A stretch of 8,820 nt of DNA from B4-G1 sp964393895. Lineage in GTDB: Bacteria > Chloroflexota > Anaerolineae > B4-G1. Numbering within the stretch: position 1 is the first letter of the stretch; the number at the start of each line of letters is the position of its first letter. Of the stretch, positions 1 through 7,000 are shown piece by piece. Location: positions 1 through 8,820 of the forward strand of contig CAYMWP010000166.1 in the NCBI GenBank assembly GCA_964393895.1. The letters run 5' to 3'. Below the pieces are notes generated by a model. That model was not told where the DNA came from. It searched no databases and worked only from the letters and a program-made list of their open reading frames with translations. Made by a program: the position numbers and the translations under genes.

Positions 1-250
1 AAAACAGACGGTGCTGGCTGGTTTTTTCCTAGCATCGGCTCTTTTAGGCCGATGCGCCCAAGCTAGAATTGCCAAAACGGGAATTGCTGACCATTGGCTT
101 TGTCCCAAACGTGATACGCTCGCATCTTGCGGCTTGGCCGCGCTATGTGCGTTGTTGGATCAAGTGGCGCAGAAATAAAGTTCGGGGTAGAATAAGGCGT
201 CGGATGAGGGACGAGCGGCTTGCATGCAGCCAACTTACCGGAGACGAAGA
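1..250. other. left-edge intergenic region, no supported gene
   Basis: No convincing coding region lies here. The one long frame (from a TTG at 69) has no ribosome binding site and would run into the oxidoreductase gene. A perfect 8-bp hairpin sits at 32-39/48-55 (GCATCGGC/GCCGATGC, 8-nt loop), but neither strand has a T-run just after it, so it is not a typical terminator. A T6 run at 22-27 precedes it and could be the tail of a terminator whose stem is cut by the window edge. TAGAAT at 188-193 is a possible -10 element for the downstream gene, but no good -35 stands at the right distance. Confidence 0.4.
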
Positions 251-1384
251 ATGGCAACGTGGACAGAACGAGAACAAAAACGAGTTGACGGGTGCGACGT
301 GGTCGTAGTGGGGGCCGGGCTGATGGGCGCGGCAGTGGCTGTGCGCCTGGCCCGCGCGGGGTTCGAGACGGCGCTGCTGGAGGCGCAAGTTGTGGCGGGC
401 GGCGCGACCGGCCGCAGCGCCGGGATGGCGCTCACCGGCCTGGGCGGTCACTACAACTGGGCTGTCTCCGCCTACGGCCGCCAGCAAGCGCGAGAGGTCT
501 GGTCACTCACCGTTGAAGGACGTGAGCGCTTGGTCGAGGCCGCCGAGCGGCTGGCAGTGCCCGTCGAAAAGACCGGCAGCCTGGCGCTGGCCGTCGAAGA
601 TGTCGAGGCGGACGCTTTGGAAGAGTCAGCCGTGCTGTTGCAGGAGGATGGCTTTGACGTGCGATTCGAACCCGGCGACCCGCTGGGGCGGGGCTTTCGC
701 GCCGCCTTGCACCATCCTGCCGACGTGATGGTGGACGGGGCCGCGCTGACCCGGTCACTGTTGGCCTCTGAGGAAGTGAGCGTCCACGAAAGAACCGAGG
801 TCTATGACCTGGAACCAGAGAAGGAGAGCGTGCGCGTATGGGCGCAGGGCCGCAACGTGCTCTGTAGCGCCGTCGTGTTGGCGGTCAATGGCTACGCGCC
901 ACTGCTCGATCCCTACTTTACCGACAAGGTCGCCCCGACCCGCAGCCTCATTTTCGCCACCGAGCCGTTGGACAGGCCGGTGCTGGAGCAACCTTGTTAC
1001 GCTGACTATGGCTACGAGTACTGCTGTCAGTTGCCAGACCGTCGGCTGCTGCTGGGTGGGTGGCGGCGCCCGCAATCATCGGGCCAGGGGAAGGGTGGGG
1101 CGCCAGAGTTGGGAGACGTGGTCCGAGATGGACTGGCCCACTTTGCATCCTACTATTTCCCCGACGTGGAGATACAGAGCGCCGACCGTTGGTCCGGCAT
1201 AATGGGCTTTACGCCCGACGGACTGCCGCTGCTGGGCCGGTTGCCCGCTCTGCCGCAGGTCTACTTTGCGGTCGGGCTGGGGGGCCGGGGGTTGTCCTGG
1301 GCCTTTGTCCTCGCCGACCGGTTGATGGCGCTGATGCTGAACGACGCCGAGCCTGACATTCTCTCGGCGGCGCGGTTCGCTTGA
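251..1384 (+). CDS. FAD-dependent oxidoreductase, DAO (glycine/D-amino-acid oxidase) family
   Basis: This 377-aa protein is probably a cytoplasmic flavoenzyme that oxidises an amine or amino acid; the substrate cannot be read from sequence. The N-terminus carries the FAD-binding Rossmann motif VVVVGAGLMG (residues 17-26) with the ribose-binding acidic residue E44 after the second strand. A GGATGRSAG segment follows at about residue 50, as expected in the DAO fold. The C-terminal flavin-contact segment is clear: WSGIMGFTPDGLP (from W314), then GLGGRGLSWA (from G342). Length matches single-domain DAO enzymes such as sarcosine, glycine and gamma-glutamylputrescine oxidases. I chose ATG 251 because GGAG (240-243) lies 7 nt upstream; the in-frame ATG at 224 has only weak spacing and would add nine basic residues. 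It stands alone and converges on the methyltransferase gene. A link to methylated-amine metabolism (sarcosine or dimethylglycine) is possible but only inferred. Confidence 0.87.
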   Translation: MATWTEREQKRVDGCDVVVVGAGLMGAAVAVRLARAGFETALLEAQVVAGGATGRSAGMALTGLGGHYNWAVSAYGRQQAREVWSLTVEGRERLVEAAERLAVPVEKTGSLALAVEDVEADALEESAVLLQEDGFDVRFEPGDPLGRGFRAALHHPADVMVDGAALTRSLLASEEVSVHERTEVYDLEPEKESVRVWAQGRNVLCSAVVLAVNGYAPLLDPYFTDKVAPTRSLIFATEPLDRPVLEQPCYADYGYEYCCQLPDRRLLLGGWRRPQSSGQGKGGAPELGDVVRDGLAHFASYYFPDVEIQSADRWSGIMGFTPDGLPLLGRLPALPQVYFAVGLGGRGLSWAFVLADRLMALMLNDAEPDILSAARFA

Positions 1385-1491
1385 GAGAAAAGCGGCGCGT
1401 ATGGGAACGCGTCCTTCCCCAACCGGCAACTGTAGGGTGGGTTGCTTACCCGTCGCCCGGCGATGCGCCGCTCCTCGCAAGATGGGTGAAA
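1385..1491. other. convergent intergenic spacer
   Basis: This 107-bp spacer lies between two stop codons. It contains a GTAGGGTGGGTT motif (1433-1444) with a short GGGT/ACCC hairpin just after it, and a 5-bp hairpin CGGCG-ATG-CGCCG (1458-1470). Neither is followed by a T-run on either strand, so no classical terminator can be assigned to either gene. Confidence 0.4.
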
Positions 1492-2379
1492 CTAGGCAAC
1501 GTCGGCCAGCGCCCGCGCAATAGCCTGGATGTGCGCCGGGGTCGAGCCGCAGCAGCCGCCCACCACCCGCGCCCCCAGTGCGACGAACCGACGGGCATAT
1601 TTCGCCATGTCCTCCGGCGTGGCGTCGTACATCACTTCCCGCCCTACCGTATACGGCTTGCCCGCGTTCGGCTTGACGATGAGGGGAGCCTGGGGCGCGA
1701 CCTCGTGTATCTTTGCCACCGCCCCCTCGGTCATCTCTAGCGTCGCGCCGCAGTTGGCGCCGAGAGCGTCCACGCCCAGCGCCAGCAACGTCTCCGTTGC
1801 CTGCTCCGGGCTGACTCCCATGTTCGTCCGCCCGTGCTGGTCGAAGGAGAGGGTGGCAAAGACGGGCAAGCCGGCCCCGGCCCGCTGCGCTCCTTCGACG
1901 GCGGCCCGCGCCTCGTCCAGGGCTGACATGGTCTCGACGTAGAGCACGTCCACTCCGGCCTCCGCCAGCGCCGTTGCCTGCTCGGCGAAAATGTCCACCG
2001 CCTGCTCGTAGGTGAGCTTGCCCATGGGGGCCAGGAACTCGCCCAGGGGACCGATGTCGCCGGCCACGTAAGCCCCGTCGCCGGCAGCCTCGCGGGCGAC
2101 CCCCACCGCCCGCCGGTTGACCTCGGCCACGCGCTCGGCCAGCCCAGGCCGCTGGAGCCGCGTCCGCGTCCCGCCAAAGGTGCAGGTCAGGATCAGTTCG
2201 GCCCCGGCCTCGACGTAGGCCCGGTGTACCCCTATCACAGGATCGGGATTCTCCAGCAGCCAGGCCTCCGGCGACATGCCGGTGGGCAACCCGGCCTCCT
2301 GTAACATGGTGCCCATCGCGCCATCGGCGACGATGACGCGACCGCTTTCCAATCTCGATAGCATGTTCTCTTGTCTCAT
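1492..2379 (-). CDS. homocysteine S-methyltransferase family protein (single-domain, BHMT/MmuM/MetH-N type)
   Basis: The predicted 295-aa cytoplasmic TIM-barrel enzyme transfers a methyl group to homocysteine, giving methionine. The methyl donor is not evident: S-methylmethionine, betaine and a corrinoid partner are all used in this family. Visible family signatures are DGAMGTML at residues 19-26, TCTFGG at 65-70, GDIGPLGE near 108, VET at 148-150, GANCG with zinc ligand C210, and GGCCGS with zinc ligands C276 and C277. All three zinc cysteines are present, so it is probably active. No cobalamin, folate or activation domain of full MetH is attached. I chose the ATG at 2379 because AGAGAGG (complement of 2386-2392) lies 6 nt upstream. 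The longer frame opens with GTG at 2451, upstream of the predicted transcript start. DGAMGTML resembles the MetH N-terminal module and may indicate a split methionine synthase. Confidence 0.9.
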   Translation of the reverse strand: MRQENMLSRLESGRVIVADGAMGTMLQEAGLPTGMSPEAWLLENPDPVIGVHRAYVEAGAELILTCTFGGTRTRLQRPGLAERVAEVNRRAVGVAREAAGDGAYVAGDIGPLGEFLAPMGKLTYEQAVDIFAEQATALAEAGVDVLYVETMSALDEARAAVEGAQRAGAGLPVFATLSFDQHGRTNMGVSPEQATETLLALGVDALGANCGATLEMTEGAVAKIHEVAPQAPLIVKPNAGKPYTVGREVMYDATPEDMAKYARRFVALGARVVGGCCGSTPAHIQAIARALADVA

Positions 2380-2433
2380 TGTATACCTCTCTGCATGGTG
2401 CCGTCTGATGGAGCTGATCGTGTGCTTGCTCGT

Positions 2434-2462
2434 ATTCTCCATGATTTTCACTTTTTAGTCAA
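2434..2462 (-). promoter_or_regulatory. putative sigma-70-type promoter of the methyltransferase gene
   Basis: Read on the minus strand, TTGACT (complement of 2457-2462) is separated by 17 nt from GAGAAT (complement of 2434-2439). The -35 matches consensus at 5 of 6 positions and the -10 at 4 of 6. This puts transcription start near 2427 and gives a leader of about 48 nt. The position supports the start at 2379 and leaves no room for a long metabolite riboswitch. Confidence 0.45.
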
Positions 2463-2506
2463 CTGACCCGAGTGGCACGGGGGTAAACACTGGATCAGGA
2501 GGCTGC

Positions 2507-2626
2507 GTGGTACTCGAACGATTTGGTAGAGCAACCGCCAAAGCGTCTCGCAAGAAGCGCGAGGCCATCGAGCGGCTGGAATGGCAAATCGGCGATTCGC
2601 GCCAGGCAACGCCTTTTGAGGTTTGA
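2507..2626 (+). CDS. possible small ORF, 39 aa, unknown function
   Basis: A GTG at 2507 follows a perfect AGGAGG (2497-2502) by 4 nt and opens a 39-codon frame ending in TGA at 2624-2626. The predicted peptide is charged and probably helical: a basic stretch near residues 12-18 (KASRKKR), then EAIERLEWQIGD. It has no membrane segment. Its stop overlaps the -35 box of the next operon. The frame is open back to 2459, so it could also be the broken end of an older gene. I recognise no family. The strong Shine-Dalgarno is the main support, and a chance purine-rich match cannot be excluded. Confidence 0.3.
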   Translation: MVLERFGRATAKASRKKREAIERLEWQIGDSRQATPFEV

Positions 2627-2649
2627 CAACGTTTCTGAAATGTTATAAA
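2623..2649 (+). promoter_or_regulatory. putative extended -10 promoter of the HNH-SUMF1-EAD / kinase operon
   Basis: A perfect -35 TTGACA (2623-2628) and an extended -10, TGT-TATAAA (2641-2649), are separated by 15 nt between hexamers. The spacer is short, but the TG extension compensates. Transcription would start near 2656, which excludes a TTG start at 2663 for the downstream gene and favours the ATG at 2696. Confidence 0.6.
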
Positions 2650-2654
2650 CTAGA

Positions 2655-2683
2655 GCCGCTGGTTGGCTGGTTGTGGTAGCGGC
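2655..2683 (+). promoter_or_regulatory. leader hairpin just upstream of the Shine-Dalgarno
   Basis: GCCGCT (2655-2660) and AGCGGC (2678-2683) form a perfect 6-bp inverted repeat around a 17-nt loop containing the direct repeat GGTTGGCTGGTTG. It begins at the predicted transcript start and ends one base before the AAAGGGGGGG ribosome binding site (2684-2693). A 5' end stem could stabilise the mRNA or tune translation. It could also be a protein-binding site. Confidence 0.3.
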
Positions 2684-2695
2684 AAAGGGGGGGCG

Positions 2696-4036
2696 ATGAC
2701 AAAGCGGAGAGCAATCCCCAATGAGGTGCGAGACAGACTGCTGGTGGAAGCGATGCACCGATGCTGTCTCTGCCCGGAACACCACGAGGTGGTTGATATA
2801 CACCACATCGTGCCCATCAGCGAGGACGGGCCGAACACCGGGGACAACCTAATGGTAGTCTGTCCTACCTGTCATGCCAGGATCCACCGCATTCGCAACC
2901 GTTACAACCCGAAGCAACTGCGGATGTACAAGGAGCGATGGGTAGAGTTGTGCGCGCTAGGGCTGCCGCTGGACGTGCGCATGAGGCAAGCGTTCAACTA
3001 CACCCAACCACCCCAACCACCCGAACCAGAGATTCCACCGGACATGATACCCGAAACCCTCCCCATCCCCGCCGGCCCTTTCTGGATGGGCAGCGACCTC
3101 AATGACGCCCAAGCTTCCGCCAACGAAAAGCCGCGCAGTAAGCTTGATCTTGCCGAGTACCAAATCGGTCGCTACCCGGTCACTAATGCTCAATACGCCT
3201 GCTTTGTCCAAGACACTGACCACGCACCACCGGAGCATTGGGACGGGGAGAACGTCCCCGTTGGCCTGGAGGATCACCCCGTGGTGAACGTCAGCCACGC
3301 GGACGCCGTCGCCTACTGCCGCTGGTTGAGCAAGGTCGCTGAGGAACACTACCGGCTACCCACAGAGGAAGAATGGGAGAAAGCAGCGCGAGGCGGTTTG
3401 CCACAAACACGGCGCTATCCCTGGGGGGATAAGTGGCAGGATAACGTCTGTAACACAGAAGAAATGGGACGAAAGGGCACAAAGTCCGTCCACGAGTTCG
3501 AGCAAGATAGCCAGAGTCCATTCGGGGTCGTGGATATGGCGGGCAACGTCTGGGAGTGGACGGCAAGCTGGTACGAGCGATATCCTGGCTCTCCCCACGA
3601 AAGCTCGAACTATGGGCGCAAGTTCCGGGTGGTGCGGGGCGGCTCCTGGGATTACTCCGCTCAGTCAGCCCGCATCTCCTGCCGGGGGCGGTACGAGCCC
3701 AACGAGCGGCGAGCCTATTTGGGATTCCGTGTCGCGTTGGAGGCTGGTCAAACAATTGACGCTGCCCCAGAGGAGCCCCTGAAACCCCCAATTGCCGCCG
3801 CCAGAAAGCCCCCGGAGAAGATTGACCTAGCCAAACTACGCCGGTTGATCACCGACTGCTTCGACCAAGAGGAGTTGCGCACACTCTGCTTCGACCTGGG
3901 AGTGGATTACGACAGCTTGCGGGGTGAAGGGAAAACAGCCAAGACCAGAGAGTTGGTGGCCTACTTCCAACGCCATAAAAACATTCCCGAGTTAATCGGA
4001 GCCTGCCGGCAGCGGAGACCGCACGTTTCCTGGTAA
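2696..4036 (+). CDS. HNH nuclease-like / SUMF1-like / effector-associated-domain fusion protein
   Basis: This 446-aa protein has three modules. Residues 20-64 form an HNH (McrA-like) finger: C23-x2-C26, H36-H37, N51, C56-x2-C59 followed by H60, then H64, so zinc ligands and catalytic positions are present. A Pro-rich linker (103-119) leads to a SUMF1/FGE-sulfatase domain (120-349) with PAGPFWMGS, RLPTEEEWEKAARGG (220-234), YPWGD, MAGNVWEW (281-288), RGGSW (314-318) and GFRVAL. The FGE copper-binding C-x4-C pair is absent: only C329 is near, and Y320 stands near the first cysteine position. True formylglycine formation is therefore unlikely. Residues 375-446 are an effector-associated, death-like helical domain with the signature ELRTLCFDLGVDYDSL and GEGKTAKTRELVAY. 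ATG 2696 follows a G-rich ribosome binding site and suits the promoter. The kinase gene follows after 17 nt, so the two are probably co-transcribed. Role inferred: a nuclease effector controlled by protein-protein contacts. Confidence 0.85.
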   Translation: MTKRRAIPNEVRDRLLVEAMHRCCLCPEHHEVVDIHHIVPISEDGPNTGDNLMVVCPTCHARIHRIRNRYNPKQLRMYKERWVELCALGLPLDVRMRQAFNYTQPPQPPEPEIPPDMIPETLPIPAGPFWMGSDLNDAQASANEKPRSKLDLAEYQIGRYPVTNAQYACFVQDTDHAPPEHWDGENVPVGLEDHPVVNVSHADAVAYCRWLSKVAEEHYRLPTEEEWEKAARGGLPQTRRYPWGDKWQDNVCNTEEMGRKGTKSVHEFEQDSQSPFGVVDMAGNVWEWTASWYERYPGSPHESSNYGRKFRVVRGGSWDYSAQSARISCRGRYEPNERRAYLGFRVALEAGQTIDAAPEEPLKPPIAAARKPPEKIDLAKLRRLITDCFDQEELRTLCFDLGVDYDSLRGEGKTAKTRELVAYFQRHKNIPELIGACRQRRPHVSW

Positions 4037-4053
4037 AGAATGGAGGCACAGCG

Positions 4054-7000
4054 ATGGAACAGCCAGAAATAGCAGAACAACCGGAAGCAGAAGCAGAGGA
4101 GCAGGAAGCGACGTCAGGGCAACAGGATACGCAACCATCGGAGCCGTCGCCAGGGTCTGAATCGCTCGCACCTGCGGAGCCGGAGGGCGGGTACCGCTTC
4201 AAAGAGGGTGAACTGATCGCTGACCGTTACCGTGTCGTCGCCCCTCTGGGGTTCGGCGGCTTCTCCCAGGTCTATCGTTGCAAGGATGTCAGGTTAGGGC
4301 ATGACGTAGCGATAAAAGTGCTGAATGAGAAAGAAGTGGGTCTACAGGAAGCGCGCGCTGCTGTCAAACTCAGACACGCTAATATCGTACGAGTTTCCGA
4401 TACGTTCGAGTTGAAAGATGGCACTTCCATCATACTCTTCGATTACGTGGCAGGCCAAACATTGGAAGCGCATCTAGTTCAGGCTCAGGATCGGCGGTTT
4501 CCACTGGACCCGGACACCCTGCAAATTATCCGTCAGGTCGCCGATGCCCTCGACTATGCCCACAGCCAAAACGTGATTCACCGGGACATCAAGCCCAGCA
4601 ACATTATCCTGGATCAACAGAATAGCGCCTACCTGACTGACTTTGGCCTGGCAGAAGTGAAGAGACCAGCCGATGGAAGGTCTGCTCTAACAACAGAAGT
4701 GCAGAGACAGTTAAGTGGCACTATTCCCTACATGGCTCCCGAGCAGATTAGAGAGGGAACCCCAGGGGATGCGCGTGGCGATCTCTACTCGCTGGGCGTT
4801 GTTGTCTACAGAATTTTGACCGGTGTGCTCCCATATCCTGAACCGGACACTGGTTTTCTGATGTTTAAAATTGTCGCGGCCGAGCCTATCCCGCCGACCC
4901 AAGCCAACCCGGATCTTCCCTGGGGCGTGGAATCGGTGTTGCTGCGGGCGATAGACAAGGACCCAGATAAGCGCCCCCCTTCTTGCCTGGTCTTTGCCGA
5001 TGAACTGGAAAAGGCCGCCCGGGCCTATGTGGAGGCGGGCGCCCAATATGCGCAAGCCAAGGAATTATTCGAGAGCAAACGATGGCGCCAGGCGCTGGCC
5101 GCCTTCGAGTCGTTGGAAGTCCAGGCAAAGGGTTTCAAAGACACCGCCCACTACCTGGAGCAAACTCGCAATCAGGTGCGCTTCCTCGAGCTCTACGAGC
5201 AGGCCCAGGGCTTGCTGGAACAGGGAGAATACCAGGCTGCTCTGGACACGCTGAACAACCTGACCCAATTGGACCCCGAGTACGACGTGGCCGACCTGCG
5301 CCAACAGGCCCGCGAAAATCTGGCCCGGGAGAAAAAGGAGACGCTGGACGCCCAATACCGGCAGGCCGTGCGCCAATTCAAGAATCAGGAGTACGAAGCC
5401 TGTCTGGACACCCTGGCCGTGATCTACGAGCAGGACGCCGACTATTCCGATCCAGAGGAAATCGTGCAGCCCGCCCGCGCACAAGCGGAGCGGCAACGGA
5501 GACTGCGCGAGCTCTACAATCGAGGCGTGAAACAGATGGGTCAGGAGCAATGGGAGGAGGCCGTCGCTGCCTTCCAGGAGCTGCAGGAGGAAGAACCCGG
5601 CTACGAGGACGTCGAGAATCAGTTGGCCTCGGCCCGTCTGCTCGCCAAAGTGTCCTTGCCCCTGCAAGAGGCCAGGGAGCTGTTGAAACAGGAGAAATTC
5701 GTCGCCTGCGTGGACAAGCTCCAAGAACTGGGCCAAATAGACCCCGACTACAAACGAGACGAAGTGGAGCGCCTGCGGCAAGAGGCGCTGAACCTGCTAT
5801 ACCGCCGGGCCACCGGCCTGCTGGAGGGAGGTAAATTCAAAGACAGCCTGACCGCGCTGACCGCACTGGAGCAGCGCTCCCCGGACTATCCAGGCGTGGA
5901 GGAGCTGGAGGCCCAGGCCCGGGAAGGCATCCGTATTCAAGACCTGCGGGCCAAATTGGACGGCCTGTACCAACGAGCCGTGGAGCACCTCAACCGACGA
6001 GAACACGCCCAGGCACTCGAACTGTGGCAGGAAATCCAACAGCAGCAAGAGGACCTGGAATATCCCGATGAGCGGAACGTGGAAAGCCTGGCGAAAAGCG
6101 GCCTCTGTATGCAGCTCTATAACCAGGCCCTGGCAGCCTTGACCCAGGAAGACTTTGACCGGGCGCTAGGGTCGTGGCAGCAGGTTTGTGAGGTGGACCC
6201 CACCTACCCCGATAGCCAACGAGTCGAACAGCAAGCCCGGGCGATGCAGCTCTACCGCCAGTCCCTGGACGCCCTGACCCAGGGCGATCCCCAGCGGGCG
6301 CTGGAGCTGCTGCGCCAGGCGCGCGACGCCAACCCCAACCACCCCGACAAACAGCGCGTGGAGCAACAGGCCCGGTCTATGATGCTCTACAGCCAGGCCC
6401 AGCAAGCTCTGAATCGCGGAGATACTCGCCAGGCGCTAGAGTTGCTGAGCCAAACCCGTCAGGTGGACCCCAACTACCCCGACGACCAGCACGTTGAACA
6501 ACGGGCCCAGGCGATGACCCTCTATGGGCAAGCATCAGACGCTCTTACTCAAGAGGAATATCGTCGAGCGTTAGAGTTATTGCAACAAGTGCGGACCATT
6601 GACCCCCACTACCCCGACAAACACCAGGTCGAGCAACAGGCCCAGGCCGTGCTTGATGAACGGGAGAGAGCCGAGAAACTGCGCCGTTGGGGCCTTTACA
6701 TCGGTGTGGGGGCCGCCGCCCTGATATGCCTGGCCATCATCGTCGCCCTCGCCGGTAGTCCCTATCTCCCGTGGGCCAGGCCCACGCCGACGGCCACACC
6801 CACACTGACCCCCTCCCCTTCACCGACCCTCACACCCTCACTGACTTCCACGACCCCGCCGCCGACAGATACACCGTCGCCTTCCCCTACCTCAGAACCA
6901 ACCTCCGCTCCCGACACCCACGCCACCGCTACTCAGGGAGCCGGCATATTTGTCGCGCCGGACGCCGACTCACAGACGGTAGGCGGCGTGGCAGAGGGGG

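Noticed and set aside
224..250. Earlier ATG for the oxidoreductase at 224
   Set aside because: GGAG sits 7 nt before ATG 251, while 224 has poor spacing and adds an Arg-rich stretch not typical before a Rossmann motif.
1458..1470. CGGCG-ATG-CGCCG hairpin as terminator of the convergent genes
   Set aside because: The stem is only 5 bp, the loop is 3 nt and there is no T-run on either side.
2380..2433. SAM or other riboswitch ahead of the methionine-related gene
   Set aside because: The predicted leader is only about 48 nt and shows no conserved riboswitch core.
3053..3742. SUMF1 (C-type-lectin fold) domain as target of a diversity-generating retroelement
   Set aside because: No reverse transcriptase or template repeat is in the window, the domain is internal rather than C-terminal, and the RGGSW-GFRVA segment is not enriched in AAC codons.
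5065..5834. Long overlapping open frames on both strands (238 aa minus, 250 aa plus) inside the kinase gene
   Set aside because: They are shadows of a repetitive GC-rich coding region. The kinase frame has clear domains and repeats, and the shadows have no ribosome binding sites or known motifs.
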